The notes below the pieces were generated by a model. It was not told the DNA's origin. It was given only the letters and a program-made list of their open reading frames with translations, and did no database searches. A stretch of DNA of 57,550 nucleotides from Bacteroidaceae bacterium (GTDB lineage Bacteria; Bacteroidota; Bacteroidia; Bacteroidales; Bacteroidaceae): assembly GCA_017940605.1 (NCBI GenBank), contig JAGAYF010000041.1:1-57550 (forward strand). Direction: 5' to 3'. The position numbers and the translations under genes were made by a program. Shown here piece after piece: positions 7,123 through 16,870 of this stretch (position 1 is its first letter; every line of letters starts with the position of its first letter).

Positions 7123-9639
7123 CTAGCGGCCCATCCCGAGGGCCTCCCTGACCGACACGAACTGGTAGCCGCGCTGCCTGAGGGTGTCGATGAGCTGGGG
7201 CAGGTGCTTGTAGAACTTGTCGGTGCGGTCGGGGTGCGTGCCGAAGTGCAGCATGAGGAAATGGCCGTTGAGCCCGCCGGGCTGCGTCGCCTCGTAGCGC
7301 AGCAGGTTGTCCATCAGCGTCTGGCTGGAGCGGTAGTTCTTCATCGACGGTATGGTGTAGTCGGCATTGCTGCCCGTGCCGGGCGTGAAATTGATGACCC
7401 GCAGCCCCATCCGGCGCGCCCAGGAACTCACCAGCTCGTTGTAATGCTCGTAGGGCGGGATGAAGAACGGCGCATCCTCCTTACTGATGCCAAACTGTCG
7501 CATGAGAGCATAGCTTTTCAACATGTCGCGTTGGAATTCTTCCTGGGTTACCAGCATGGAGTCACGGTTTTCCCACGTGCTGTACAGGAGATGGCCGTAG
7601 GAATGGCTGCCCACGTAATGGCCGTCGCGCACCAGGCGGCGTATGACCTGGGGAAATTTCTCGTAGAATTCGCCCGTGAAGAAGAATCCGCCCTTGACAC
7701 CTTTCTGCCTGAGCGTGGGAATGATGTAGTCAGCACCGTCGGCGCGGTCGGCGGCGGTAAAGACGAGGCAGATGCGCTTCAGCTGGGGATTGGTGCGGAC
7801 AATGCCGCCGTTGACATAGACGTTGCGGTCGGCATCGGCGCGCAGCTGTGCCCTGCCCTCTTCGGCATAGGCCGCAAGCGGGAAGATGAGGGCCGCCGTG
7901 CCGTCCATGGTCGGTTCGTTGGTGGAATAGTCGTGAATGTTGTCGTGGTAGACCATGTTGTCGGGCTGGAACATCTCGTAGTTATTGCTCAGGCCGCGCG
8001 CGTCGGGAGCAAGGTAGACCCCGCGCAGGCTGTTGAAGATGGATGCATAGACCGGGCCGTCAACCAATCCGCCGCGCGCCGTGCCGAGGGCCAGCTTGAC
8101 AATCGCTTGGTGCGCCTGGCGCGGATAGTTGCCGCTGAGGGGCAAATCGACCACCATGCTGACGCCCCAGGGGTTGCAGCCGAAAAGCCAATCGCGCAAC
8201 GCACCCTCCATTTCCTCGTAGCGGCGGTCGCCGGTCAGCCTGCGGTACAGGATGCACTGGGTCAGCATGGCCGTTGTCAGGTTGTTGGAGCACCAAATGG
8301 AGGGAATACCGTACAGGAAAGGCGTTCCCTGCGCCCTTTGCCAGACAGCCTCGATGCCGGCGCGCATGTGAGCCACGAATTCCTTGCGGGCGTGGCCGTC
8401 GCCCAGTTGTGCTATCTGGTAATGCCCCATGTTCATGAACGGATACCATTGGTAGTGGCGCGCCGTGTCCTTGCCCATCCACGGGGTCACCGTTTCCTGC
8501 CGCCCGTAGGCCACCGCGTCGGCCAGGTACTTGGCATCGCCCGTCATTCGGTACAGTTCCGCCGCCCCGAGCTCCATGTCGTCCACCCAATTCCTTTCTT
8601 CGTAGATGTATGGGGAGCGCACCGAGACCGTTTGGCAGCATCCGGGCTTCTCCACGCCCACCGCGTAGGCATCGGCCGCCTTGCGGCCGATGGTTTCGGC
8701 CAGTGTGGGGTCAAATGGGCGCAGGATCTGCGAGCCCAAGGCGAAGTCGGCGGCAAATTTGCCCGCCGTGCTGGCCACTCCCTCGGTTGCGTTGAGGAAT
8801 TGCCCGCGTTGCTGCGGCTTTCCGTCGCAGAAGTAGACGGGCCGCCCCTTTCCCGCACCCCATCCGTAGTCTGCGGGGTCGTCATGCGGGCGGCGCATTC
8901 CCACATGGTCGCGATCGTCGGCAATTTGGTTGTATAGCTCACCCTTTTCGGGGTTCATGCGGTTCAGCCAGTCCAGTCCCCAGCGAATTTCGTCCACTAC
9001 GTCGGGGATTCCGTTGCTTCCGCGTGTGCCATTGGCCTGACAGACATCGCCGAAAGCCGCAGGAAACTGCTGGTAGGCCGCCATCATCTGATATATCGCG
9101 TTGGCACTCGTCGCTGTGTACTGCAAGCAGTCCCCTGCGTCATGCCAGCCGCCGCGGACATCCAATCGCTGGCCGTTTTTCGTGGGGTGGTTGGTGATGA
9201 ATGCGTCCCACTGGTGGCAACTGTCCCCAAAGACGGGATTCCAGCCGCACCGCTGCTCCCGCATATAGCTTAGGAGAAAATCTGCCGTCCCATAGTAAAC
9301 CGTTCCGTTGACCGGAAAAACGGGAGACTCCGCGCCCGCGGCACGCAAGCGGTAGGTGCCGGGTTTTTGCAGCGCACTGAAATCCAATCGATAGGTGCTC
9401 TGCATCTTTCCCAGCCTGCCGCACGCCTTTATCCTGCGCCCGCCAATCTTCTGCACCACGTTTCCAGTGAAAGCGTCCACGACCTCGGCGTTTTCCAACG
9501 CAATGGATTCCTGACTCATCAGCACTGCAACCTTTGTCGCCTTGGGCAGATAGCCCAACTGGTTGATGCGAATCCAACTTTCGGCCCGCAGCGCAGCTGC
9601 CACCGCCGCAAGCGCGATTGTCAACAGATATTTCTTCAT
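7123..9639 (-). CDS. Secreted GH9 endoglucanase fused to a polysaccharide-deacetylase-like domain
   Basis: 838 residues from the Met at 9639, which begins a clean signal peptide (MKKYLLTIALAAVAAALRAE); an upstream in-frame Met at 9687 lies inside a terminator hairpin and is rejected. Order: signal peptide, cellulase N-terminal Ig-like domain (INQLGYLP start, ~25-105), GH9 (alpha/alpha)6 catalytic domain (~110-600) with GGWHDAGDCLQY carrying the catalytic Asp near 165 and STNEPTMDG with the acid Glu near 575, then a NodB-like domain from ~620. In that last domain the usual TFDDG motif reads VFTAADRADG, HSYGH is kept and RxPY reads IPPYEHYN. GH9 hydrolyses beta-1,4-glucans outside the cytoplasm; the second domain may bind or deacetylate a decorated glycan. 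No SusC/D genes adjoin it. Confidence 0.9.
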   Translation of the reverse strand: MKKYLLTIALAAVAAALRAESWIRINQLGYLPKATKVAVLMSQESIALENAEVVDAFTGNVVQKIGGRRIKACGRLGKMQSTYRLDFSALQKPGTYRLRAAGAESPVFPVNGTVYYGTADFLLSYMREQRCGWNPVFGDSCHQWDAFITNHPTKNGQRLDVRGGWHDAGDCLQYTATSANAIYQMMAAYQQFPAAFGDVCQANGTRGSNGIPDVVDEIRWGLDWLNRMNPEKGELYNQIADDRDHVGMRRPHDDPADYGWGAGKGRPVYFCDGKPQQRGQFLNATEGVASTAGKFAADFALGSQILRPFDPTLAETIGRKAADAYAVGVEKPGCCQTVSVRSPYIYEERNWVDDMELGAAELYRMTGDAKYLADAVAYGRQETVTPWMGKDTARHYQWYPFMNMGHYQIAQLGDGHARKEFVAHMRAGIEAVWQRAQGTPFLYGIPSIWCSNNLTTAMLTQCILYRRLTGDRRYEEMEGALRDWLFGCNPWGVSMVVDLPLSGNYPRQAHQAIVKLALGTARGGLVDGPVYASIFNSLRGVYLAPDARGLSNNYEMFQPDNMVYHDNIHDYSTNEPTMDGTAALIFPLAAYAEEGRAQLRADADRNVYVNGGIVRTNPQLKRICLVFTAADRADGADYIIPTLRQKGVKGGFFFTGEFYEKFPQVIRRLVRDGHYVGSHSYGHLLYSTWENRDSMLVTQEEFQRDMLKSYALMRQFGISKEDAPFFIPPYEHYNELVSSWARRMGLRVINFTPGTGSNADYTIPSMKNYRSSQTLMDNLLRYEATQPGGLNGHFLMLHFGTHPDRTDKFYKHLPQLIDTLRQRGYQFVSVREALGMGR

Positions 9640-9664
9640 TTTCTTCCTTGTCTGTGCATATACA

Positions 9665-9695
9665 AAGGTGCGCTGACGGAATGTCAACGCACCTT
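9665..9695 (-). terminator. Terminator hairpin after the barrel gene, overlapping the GH9 promoter region
   Basis: Minus-strand arms AAGGTGCGTTGAC and GTCAGCGCACCTT (13 bp, one G-U), 5-base loop, followed by TTGTAT. It starts 20 bp past the stop of the barrel gene at 9716. Its 3' arm contains CACCTTTG, one mismatch from the TAnnTTTG box, 23 bp before the GH9 start, so termination and initiation signals may overlap here. Confidence 0.65.
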
Positions 9696-9715
9696 GGATT
9701 TTTCTCCTGCAGGTA

Positions 9716-10330
9716 TCAGAACAAATAAGCGACCTGAATCTGCCAGCTGTTGCTCTTGAAGGATGCGTCGGCGTTCGTTCCCACGCCCGTCAGCTTGGCA
9801 TACTTGCTCAGCGCGATGTTATAGCCAATGCCCACCTCAAGATGGTTGATCAGCTGCACGCCTGCGCCGATGTTCCACGAGAAGCTGGATTTCTTGAGCT
9901 GGAAATCGGTGGTATTGGGCAGGGCCCAACCCTTGTTGCCCAGGTTAAACCCAAACTGCGGACCTGTTGCCACGAACACCGAGGCCAATGAGATGCCGAA
10001 GTTGTAGCGCAAATTAATGGGCACTTCAATGGAACGCAGGGTCTTCGAGGTAGCGGCATCGGTCGACTCGACATTTCCCTTGAGTTCGCGCTGGGCGTAG
10101 TGCACGGCGGCATCGAAGCCCACGCCCACCACGGGAACCTTGAACTCTACCTTAGGACCTAAGTACCAGCCCGCGCGATTGTCGGAAGACATATCGGGAA
10201 CTTTGTCAAAGGACATCTTACTCACGTTCATACCAGCCTGAAGGCCGAATTTCAACTGTGCGCTTGCGTTCTGGGCTGCCATCAAGCCGCAGGCAAGCAA
10301 CATTGTCACAAAGAATTTCTTCATATTCAA
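9716..10330 (-). CDS. PorT-family outer-membrane beta-barrel protein
   Basis: 204 residues: signal peptide (start could be this Met or MKKFF two codons on) ending ALA-like at NASAQ, then alternating-hydrophobic strands with KFGLQAGMNVSKMSF near the N-terminus and an aromatic C-terminal residue (QIQVAYLF), as expected of an eight-strand outer-membrane barrel of the Bacteroidetes porin-family type. Specific role unknown. It has its own promoter box and a terminator after the stop, so it is probably monocistronic. Confidence 0.85.
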   Translation of the reverse strand: MNMKKFFVTMLLACGLMAAQNASAQLKFGLQAGMNVSKMSFDKVPDMSSDNRAGWYLGPKVEFKVPVVGVGFDAAVHYAQRELKGNVESTDAATSKTLRSIEVPINLRYNFGISLASVFVATGPQFGFNLGNKGWALPNTTDFQLKKSSFSWNIGAGVQLINHLEVGIGYNIALSKYAKLTGVGTNADASFKSNSWQIQVAYLF

Positions 10331-10355
10331 ATTGTATTAAGCATTATTCTGCATG

Positions 10356-10390
10356 CAAACTTACGCATTTTTTTCATTTCCACGGCAAAA
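10356..10390 (-). promoter_or_regulatory. Promoter of the outer-membrane barrel gene
   Basis: Minus strand: -33 element TTTTG at 10386-10390 and -7 box TAAGTTTG at 10356-10363, spacer 22 bp, about 26 bp before the start codon. Confidence 0.6.
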
Positions 10391-10415
10391 GCAGCCAAAA
10401 TTTCCTCCAATGGGA

Positions 10416-11906
10416 CTACGATTCCTTGTAGAAGTCGGCCCAGCCCGCCGAAATTTTCTTCCAGCCCCATACCAGGAGCACCCCGCAGAGCACCGCCACG
10501 GCAGCGATCTCGGCCATGGCCCACGACGCGGGCCACAGACTGACGGCCAGCCACGACGGCAGCAGCCCCGTCACTGTCCAGGGCTCGCGCCCCATTTCGG
10601 CCAACAGCCAGCCGCACAAGGAACAAGTCAATGCCAGCGGAAGCCCCCACCGAGCCGTCCTCCATATCGCGTGGCGGTGTTTCGATGCCGGGCGCACAAG
10701 CGGGATGAACTGCAAGCCAAGCAAGACAACGAGCGACAGGCCCAAAAGCACCATCACCCTGAAGGCCCAGAACAACAGCCCCTCCCTTTGGGGCAACGCA
10801 TCGGCAGGCTGCTCCAGCGACGAGTAGCCTAAGTACCGGCCCTGCTCCCGCCACTGCGCCTGATAGCGTCGGGCACGCTCACCGTCGCCCTGAGCCACGG
10901 CCTTGCGCCAGCGCAACTGGGCCACACGGGCCGCCTGGGCCTCGGCCTGCTTCTGCGCCACGGACGGTTCTTGGCCATAACCATTTAAAATATCCTGCCG
11001 ACCGGCCACGTAGCCGCGATTGCTGTGCGTTCCCAGGCGCGAGAGCATCTTGGGTATCTTAACCTGGCCCACCAGGGTGAAAGGCACTTCGCGGCCGCCC
11101 TGCTCCACGCCCTGCATGGCCGCCATCTTGGCCGACTGGTTGTGCACGACACCGTAGCCCGTGCTGTCGCCCGTGCACATCACGCCAAACCAGCACAGCA
11201 GCCCCATGGCGACACCCGTCCACAGTACATACTTCTCCTGTCGGCCCTCCGTGCCGCGGGCCAGGGCCATGCGGCCGCCCACAAACAGCAGGACCATGGC
11301 TCCCACGAGCCACGAGGTCAACAGGATATGGAAAAACTTCAGTACGGCCCACGATGAGAACAGGACGCGCAGCACGGACGTAACGTCCAGCGCACCCGTC
11401 GCAATGTCGGGGCTCGCACCGACAGGCACTTCCAACCAAGCCTCGACGGCCACGGGACACCACAGCAGCAGTCCCATGAACATGGCCGACAGCCACACGA
11501 AAAGCAGATGGTGATTCTCGTCGGCATCGGGCCCCTGACGGCCCTTAAGTGCCAGCAGAAGCCACAGGATTTCCAGCAGCAGGATGACACCCTCAGCCAG
11601 GAGCAACGTGCCATCGGTAAGCCACGGCAGCCGCTGCCACAGGCCCACCCAGTGGAAAGCCACCGCGCCGCCCGTCAGCAGCATGCCCGCAAGCGACAGC
11701 GCGCCGCCCACCACCATGGGCCGCCGCCAGCGCTGCGCCATGCGCCACCACACGCCATCGCCCGTAAGGTGGGCTATGGTCTCCATGACGACCCACACAA
11801 AGGCCAGCCCCAGCGTAAGGGCGGCAAATATCCATGACAGACAGGCAGGCAAAGCCACCAGCCACTTGCTCCACGTCAGGAAGGAAATGTCAGAAAGTAA
11901 CATCAT
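10416..11906 (-). CDS. Divergent orphan cytochrome bd oxidase subunit I (CydA-like)
   Basis: 496 residues with about nine membrane helices. Clearly CydA-derived: WSK...LTLGLAFVWVVMETI at the N-terminus, EG...LLLE (helix with the two conserved Glu), KFFHILLTSWLVGA (equivalent of E. coli His186), FRVMV (Met393) and LLAEMGREPWTVTGLLP (Glu445 region and GRxPW). Aligned without gaps to ordinary Bacteroidetes CydA from memory, the N-terminal MYHxLFVPLTLG segment reads CLSWIFAALTLG, so the His19 heme ligand is Ser, and the GTNW motif is missing. No cydB follows (the next gene is a barrel on the same strand after 85 bp) or precedes. It may still bind quinol and heme b558, but oxygen reduction as in normal bd oxidase is doubtful. 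Confidence 0.8.
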   Translation of the reverse strand: MMLLSDISFLTWSKWLVALPACLSWIFAALTLGLAFVWVVMETIAHLTGDGVWWRMAQRWRRPMVVGGALSLAGMLLTGGAVAFHWVGLWQRLPWLTDGTLLLAEGVILLLEILWLLLALKGRQGPDADENHHLLFVWLSAMFMGLLLWCPVAVEAWLEVPVGASPDIATGALDVTSVLRVLFSSWAVLKFFHILLTSWLVGAMVLLFVGGRMALARGTEGRQEKYVLWTGVAMGLLCWFGVMCTGDSTGYGVVHNQSAKMAAMQGVEQGGREVPFTLVGQVKIPKMLSRLGTHSNRGYVAGRQDILNGYGQEPSVAQKQAEAQAARVAQLRWRKAVAQGDGERARRYQAQWREQGRYLGYSSLEQPADALPQREGLLFWAFRVMVLLGLSLVVLLGLQFIPLVRPASKHRHAIWRTARWGLPLALTCSLCGWLLAEMGREPWTVTGLLPSWLAVSLWPASWAMAEIAAVAVLCGVLLVWGWKKISAGWADFYKES

Positions 11907-12105
11907 GAGGTCGCTCTATGTGAATGCAAATTAAACATTTTTTTGGCACACAGGCAAACGTATGGGCCAAAATTTTAACACACCGCCGCCACTTTCCCAT
12001 AGGTACATTCACCCACCAAGAGAAATTCAACAAACTATGAATCAACACCTTCCAATACAATAAACCACAGCAGTCAGCATTCCTTGGGAAAAAGCAGGAC
12101 AACGG

Positions 12106-12182
12106 GGCGCAAAAACCTGCAGAACAAGGCGCAAAAGCCGCACGAACGCGGCCCGAAAAAATTCATACAGGGCGTAAAAAAC
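12106..12182 (+). repeat. A-tract array, copy B
   Basis: Units GGCGCAAAAA, GGCGCAAAAG, GGCCCGAAAA, GGCGTAAAAAA, with starts 22, 22 and 21 bp apart. It lies in the 409-bp gap between the cydA-like start and the cysS stop, about 200 bp upstream of the cydA-like gene. The rest of this gap holds the cysS terminator and AT-rich sequence with only a weak promoter-like TTTAATTTG near 11930. Confidence 0.75.
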
Positions 12183-12251
12183 GGGCGCTGACAGGCACAG
12201 GTCGGCCATTTGCGCCCCACTCATTTTTCCGTGCCACAGCAAACAGGTTTC

Positions 12252-12296
12252 CATCAAAACAGGCATTCCCCCGGAATCCATCCAGGGGAATGCCTG
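12252..12296 (-). terminator. Terminator after cysS (rpoN operon end)
   Basis: Minus-strand arms CAGGCATTCCCC and GGGGAATGCCTG, 12 perfect bp around a 13-base loop, followed by TTTT. Starts 20 bp past the cysS stop. Confidence 0.85.
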
Positions 12297-12315
12297 CCGT
12301 GCGGGGCACTTGCCT

Positions 12316-13800
12316 CTACTTATTCAGCTTCCACGTAGCCCCGTCCTTGGTATCCTTGACCTCAAAGCCCATGGCGGCCAGTTCGTTGCGAATGCGGTCG
12401 CTCGTGGTCCAGTCCTTGTTGGCCTTGGCCTGCTGGCGTATGTCAAGCAGCAGGTCGATGGCACGGCCGTAGGCTTCCTCGCGCTGGCCGCTGCCACCCT
12501 GCTCGGCACGCAGGCCCAGGATTTCAAAGGTGAACGTCTCCATGACCTGCCTGAGTGCCTCAAGGCCTTCCTGGGTGATGGAGTTCTTGCGGTCGGTCAG
12601 CTGGTTCACCACGTGGCATGCCTCAAACAGGTGGCTGATGACGATGGGCGTATTCAGGTCGTCGTCCATGGCTTCATAGCACTTGGTCTGCAATTCCTTG
12701 GCATAGTCGGCCGTCAACTGGCCCTGCACCTGCGGTTGCACGCGCTCCAGCTGTTTGAGGGCGTCGAGCAGGCGCTCCAGTCCCTTGCGCGATGCCTGGA
12801 GGGCCTCATTGCTGAAGTCGACCGTGCTGCGGTAGTGCGCCTGCAGGATGAAGAAGCGGATGGTCATGGGCGAATAGGCTTCGGTCAGTTTTTCGTGGTT
12901 GCCGGTAAAGAACTGCTCAAGCGTAATGAAATTGCCCAGGCTCTTTCCCATCTTCTGGCCGTTGATGGTTATCATGTTGTTGTGCATCCAGTAGTGCACC
13001 ATGTCGCTTCCCTGGCTGGCCACCGACTGTGCAATCTCGCATTCGTGGTGGGGAAAGACGAGGTCCATGCCGCCGCCGTGAATGTCGAAGTGGCTGCCCA
13101 GATACTTGCGCCCCATGGCCGTGCACTCGGTGTGCCACCCTGGGAAGCCGTCGCTCCACGGGCTGGGCCAGCGCATGATGTGCTGGGGCTGGGCTTTTTT
13201 CCACAGCGCAAAGTCCACCTGGTTGTGCTTCTCGTCCTGTCCGTCAAGGGTGCGCGAATTGTTGATGACATCCTCCAGGTTACGGTTGGACAGCTTGCCG
13301 TAACGGTACTTCTGGTTGTATTTTTCCACGTCAAAGTAGACGCTTCCCTCGCTCACGTAGGCGTATCCGTTGTTGAGGATTTCCTTGACCAGTTCAATCT
13401 GCTCAATGATATGCCCCGTGGCATGGGGCTCTATGCTGGGCGGAAGGACATTGAGGGCCTCCATGGCCTGATGGTAGCGCAGCGTGTAGTATTCGGCCAC
13501 CTCCATGGGCTCGAGCTGCTCCAGGCGGGCCTTCTTGGCTATTTTGTCCTCGCCCTCGTCGGCATCGTGTTCCAAATGTCCCACGTCGGTGATGTTGCGC
13601 ACATAGCGCACCTTGTAGCCCATGTGCTTGAGATAGCGGAAAAGGATGTCAAACGTGATGCTGGGGCGTGCGTGGCCCAAATGGGGGTCGCCGTAGACCG
13701 TAGGACCACACACATACATGCCCACACGCCCCGGAACGAGGGGCTTGAAGAGTTCTTTCTGACGCGTAAGCGTATTGTATATAAAAAAAGAGTGTTGCAT
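12316..13800 (-). CDS. cysS: Cysteinyl-tRNA synthetase
   Basis: 494 residues from [11 protein letters not shown], the usual family start; an in-frame Met eight codons earlier (13824) would overlap the ispG stop by 4 nt and remains possible. Class I synthetase that charges tRNA-Cys in the cytoplasm. Motifs: [18 protein letters not shown] (zinc Cys and HIGH-type HLGH, ~28-45), WHTECTAMG (zinc site), [18 protein letters not shown], and KMGKSLGN in place of KMSKS (~275). Last gene of the apparent rpoN-PAP2-purE-ispG-cysS operon; a strong terminator follows. Confidence 0.97.
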   Translation of the reverse strand: MQHSFFIYNTLTRQKELFKPLVPGRVGMYVCGPTVYGDPHLGHARPSITFDILFRYLKHMGYKVRYVRNITDVGHLEHDADEGEDKIAKKARLEQLEPMEVAEYYTLRYHQAMEALNVLPPSIEPHATGHIIEQIELVKEILNNGYAYVSEGSVYFDVEKYNQKYRYGKLSNRNLEDVINNSRTLDGQDEKHNQVDFALWKKAQPQHIMRWPSPWSDGFPGWHTECTAMGRKYLGSHFDIHGGGMDLVFPHHECEIAQSVASQGSDMVHYWMHNNMITINGQKMGKSLGNFITLEQFFTGNHEKLTEAYSPMTIRFFILQAHYRSTVDFSNEALQASRKGLERLLDALKQLERVQPQVQGQLTADYAKELQTKCYEAMDDDLNTPIVISHLFEACHVVNQLTDRKNSITQEGLEALRQVMETFTFEILGLRAEQGGSGQREEAYGRAIDLLLDIRQQAKANKDWTTSDRIRNELAAMGFEVKDTKDGATWKLNK

Positions 13801-13820
13801 ATAATTGGTATTGGTTATTG

Positions 13821-15698
13821 TCATGTTTCGTTCAGCACGCCGTCATTGCGCAGCAGTTGCAGCAAATGGGCCACGGCCTCCTCCTCGGGAATGTTCTTCT
13901 CCACGCATTCGCGCCCACGGTACAGCGAGATTCTGCCACGGGCCGCCCCCACGTATCCGTAATCGGCATCGGCCATTTCACCCGGCCCGTTGACAATGCA
14001 GCCCATCACGGCAATCTTCAGGCTGGGCAGGCCCTGCGTAGCGGCCTTGATGCGGGCTATCGTACCCTGCAGGTCATACAGCGTGCGGCCGCAGCCTGGG
14101 CAGGACACGTATTCCGTGCGTGTGCGGCGCAGGCCGGCAGCCTGAAGCAGGCTGAAGGCCGTGTGTTCCACGGTGGCTTCGTCGATGGACTTGCGGCGGA
14201 CCTGCGCGTCGTCGGCCAGGTACAGCCCGTCGCACAGTCCGTCAAACAATACCGCGCTGCAATCCACCGCGCTCCTTATCTGGAAATCCTCAAGGGCTTC
14301 CTGCTGCAGTTCGTAGTGGAGGAACAACACGATGGGGTTCGTCAGTCCGCGGTTCATCATCCGGTGGATGGCCGAGCGGAACTCGCCGATGGTGTTTCCC
14401 TGTGTGGGTTGCAGAATCAGGACCAATTCGGGGTGCTCCCGCAGGCAGTTCACCGTGGCCACATCGAGCGCGGGACACGGAAGGAACAAGAATTTCAGAG
14501 GAGCGTCGTAGGCGTCAATCTGGGACAGCATGTGAAACGAGAATGCGGGGTATACGTTGGGGCGCGACCGCCACGCATTGGCGTCAACGATGTATGCACC
14601 GCCATAGTCCTTGCGCGACTTGGGCATCCGTGCGCCGCAATACAGGAAATCGGCCTGCGACGGCCGTTTGCGGTCATTGTAGTCAGCAATGACCACAGGC
14701 GCATTCTCTCCGCCCACGTGAAAGACAGGCTCTGTGCGGCGGCGCTGAGGGCTCACGTAGTTGAAGCCGTCGTTCATGCGGCCGCCTATCGTGCGCAGGC
14801 CCTCGCGCGCCAATATGTAGTCGCGCATCTTCCGCGCAACGGGAATCTCATTCTCGGGAGCTTCGCTCAGCGACACGCGAATCGTATCGCCAATGCCGTC
14901 GGAGAGCAACGCGCCAATGCCAACCGCGCTCTTGATGCGGCCATCCTCGCCCTCGCCCGCCTCAGTCACGCCCAGGTGGAGCGGATACCGCATCCCCTCG
15001 CGCTCCATCTGCTGCACCAACAGGCGAACCGAGCGCACCATCACGGCAGTGTCGCTGGCCTTGATGGAAATCACGACTTCGCGGAAGTTTTCACGCTTGC
15101 AGATGCGCAGAAACTCCATGCAGCTCTCCACAATCCCCGCCGGCGTGTCCCCATAGCGGCTCATGATGCGGTCAGAGAGCGACCCATGGTTCACTCCTAT
15201 GCGCAACGCCGTGTGATGGACGCGGCAGAGGTTCAATAACGGCCTCAGACGCTCGTCAATCCGCTTCACCTCCTCGGCATATTCCTCGTCCGTGTACTCC
15301 AAGTGCTTGAACGTGCGCGCTGAGTCGACATAGTTCCCTGGATTAATGCGCACGGCCTCGACAATTGCGGCAGCGGCATCGGCAACAGCCGGATTAAAAT
15401 GGACATCGGCGACCAAGGGCGTGTATATTCCCTCGTCGTGAAGCGCTTTCCTGATGCTGCGCAGGTTCTCCGCCTCGCGCATCCCCTGCGTCGTGAGCCG
15501 CACGTACTCTCCGCCCGCCGAAATAATGCGTTTGCATTGCTCCACGCTTGATTCCGTGTCGGTCGTCGGCGTTGTCGTCATGCTCTGAAGCCTGACGGGG
15601 TATGTCCCGCCCATTGGAATGTTTCCCACGCGCACAATGCTGCTGCTACGACGGCGATAATTGAAATAGGCAACGCTTTTGCTCCTACTGTCGTACAT
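13821..15698 (-). CDS. ispG: 4-hydroxy-3-methylbut-2-enyl diphosphate synthase, long form
   Basis: 625 residues, the three-domain (plant/Bacteroidetes) form with an inserted domain between the TIM barrel and the iron-sulfur domain; the common bacterial form is about 370. It carries out the penultimate step of the MEP isoprenoid pathway, using a [4Fe-4S] cluster. Barrel start [16 protein letters not shown] (~30-45), cluster ligands SCPGCGRT and [12 protein letters not shown] near the C-terminus (~525-575), the Glu of NGPGE completing the site. The stop is 5 bp from purE upstream and overlaps or abuts cysS downstream, so co-transcription is likely. Confidence 0.97.
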   Translation of the reverse strand: MYDSRSKSVAYFNYRRRSSSIVRVGNIPMGGTYPVRLQSMTTTPTTDTESSVEQCKRIISAGGEYVRLTTQGMREAENLRSIRKALHDEGIYTPLVADVHFNPAVADAAAAIVEAVRINPGNYVDSARTFKHLEYTDEEYAEEVKRIDERLRPLLNLCRVHHTALRIGVNHGSLSDRIMSRYGDTPAGIVESCMEFLRICKRENFREVVISIKASDTAVMVRSVRLLVQQMEREGMRYPLHLGVTEAGEGEDGRIKSAVGIGALLSDGIGDTIRVSLSEAPENEIPVARKMRDYILAREGLRTIGGRMNDGFNYVSPQRRRTEPVFHVGGENAPVVIADYNDRKRPSQADFLYCGARMPKSRKDYGGAYIVDANAWRSRPNVYPAFSFHMLSQIDAYDAPLKFLFLPCPALDVATVNCLREHPELVLILQPTQGNTIGEFRSAIHRMMNRGLTNPIVLFLHYELQQEALEDFQIRSAVDCSAVLFDGLCDGLYLADDAQVRRKSIDEATVEHTAFSLLQAAGLRRTRTEYVSCPGCGRTLYDLQGTIARIKAATQGLPSLKIAVMGCIVNGPGEMADADYGYVGAARGRISLYRGRECVEKNIPEEEAVAHLLQLLRNDGVLNET

Positions 15699-15703
15699 GA
15701 AAG

Positions 15704-16210
15704 CTAATTTGTCTTGTTGCGATATTGTATTTTTTGCAGTTCCGCATTGGCATTGACAATTTTCGTCTTCAGCCCTTCCTTGTAGGTTTTCAGCCGCCCT
15801 GCCAAACCTGCGTCGGAGAGCGCCAGCATCTCCGCCGCCAGGATTGCGGCGTTCAGAGCGCCGTTTACGCCCACCGTTGCCACGGGTATTCCCGGCGGCA
15901 TTTGGACTATGGAGAGCAGGGCATCAAGTCCGTCCAGCATGCCCTTGATGGGAACGCCTATGACGGGGACTGTCGTACCGGCGGCAATGACTCCGGGCAA
16001 GGCGGCGGCCATGCCCGCACCGGCTATGACGACCCGAATGCCGCGTGCTTCGGCTTCCTGCGCAAAGCGTTCAACCTCCAGCGGCGTGCGGTGGGCCGAC
16101 AGCGCATTCATCTCAAACGGAATCTCCATCTTGTCCAGGAAATCCGCCGCCTTCTCCATGACGGGCAAATCGCTGGTGCTTCCCATGATAATGCTTACGA
16201 TTGGTTTCAT
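15704..16210 (-). CDS. purE: N5-carboxyaminoimidazole ribonucleotide mutase
   Basis: 168 residues from MKPIVSIIMGSTSD (a Met four codons upstream at 16222 is an alternative). Class I PurE rearranges N5-CAIR to CAIR in purine synthesis. Visible: the phosphate/substrate loop GSTSDLPVM, the SAHRTP active-site loop (~40) and GAGMAAALPGV (~70). No purK is nearby; the gene is between a PAP2-like gene (43 bp) and ispG (5 bp). Confidence 0.97.
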   Translation of the reverse strand: MKPIVSIIMGSTSDLPVMEKAADFLDKMEIPFEMNALSAHRTPLEVERFAQEAEARGIRVVIAGAGMAAALPGVIAAGTTVPVIGVPIKGMLDGLDALLSIVQMPPGIPVATVGVNGALNAAILAAEMLALSDAGLAGRLKTYKEGLKTKIVNANAELQKIQYRNKTN

Positions 16211-16252
16211 ATCTTCATCCATTCTTATACGTTGTTGTATTATTCTAACATT

Positions 16253-16870
16253 TCAAACAAAAAAGATGCACACAAATCCGCACACAAATCCGATCAGCGT
16301 GCCCCATCCCACTTCCCCCAGGGTGTGTTGGCGCAGAATCAGTCGGCTCGTCCCTACAAGGCCTGCTATGAAAATGGTGATGCACAGCCATCCCAGCGGA
16401 TTAAAATGGAACAGCAGGGAGAACGCGAGCAGTGCGCCGTTCATAGCCCCTGCCGCGGCGGCGTGGGTGCTGACCCTGATCCAGTTGTTCAGCAGTGCGC
16501 ACACGACCTCAACAGCCAAAGCACCGCACAGTACGCTGATCATGAAGTGGGGAATGTGCATGTTCTGCATCAGGAACAGGCAGCACGCATAGCTCACGAT
16601 GGTAATGACATAGGGAACGAAGCGCAGTTCGCGCCGCGTCATTTGGTGGCGGCGCAGGCCGCTCAACTTGCGGTACGAGGCAATGGACAGCAGCGGAATG
16701 GCCACCGTAAAGGCGTAGACGATGCCCAGCACGAGCAGCTTGTAGTTCATGGGCAGCAATTTCATGTAGCTGAACACAAACATGACGATGAAAGCCAGCA
16801 TGCTGAAATAGAATGGCGCAAAGATGATGGACAGCAACTTCGCCCCGTATATCAAGTATTTTTCTTTCAT
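16253..16870 (-). CDS. PAP2-like integral membrane protein
   Basis: 205 residues with six or so membrane helices. The C-terminal half resembles the PAP2 phosphatase superfamily: STHAAAAGAMNGALLAF recalls the PSGH block and SRLILRQHTLGEVGWGTLIGF recalls SRxxxxxHxxxD, with Glu in place of the Asp. The N-terminal KxxxxxxRP block is not evident. It may act on undecaprenyl or lipid phosphates, which is inference. Its start overlaps the rpoN stop by 4 nt, indicating coupling in one operon. Confidence 0.75.
   Translation of the reverse strand: MKEKYLIYGAKLLSIIFAPFYFSMLAFIVMFVFSYMKLLPMNYKLLVLGIVYAFTVAIPLLSIASYRKLSGLRRHQMTRRELRFVPYVITIVSYACCLFLMQNMHIPHFMISVLCGALAVEVVCALLNNWIRVSTHAAAAGAMNGALLAFSLLFHFNPLGWLCITIFIAGLVGTSRLILRQHTLGEVGWGTLIGFVCGFVCIFFV

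Noticed and set aside
7048-8937. A 629-codon open frame antisense to the GH9 gene, starting inside tRNA-Arg
   Set aside because: Overlaps a tRNA and a clear GH9 coding sequence; no family features.
12310-13962. Long plus-strand frame antisense to cysS, with similar ones over ispG (13818-15239) and over sbcD/HD (49588-52542)
   Set aside because: All mirror well-supported genes and show no signal, domain or start context of their own.
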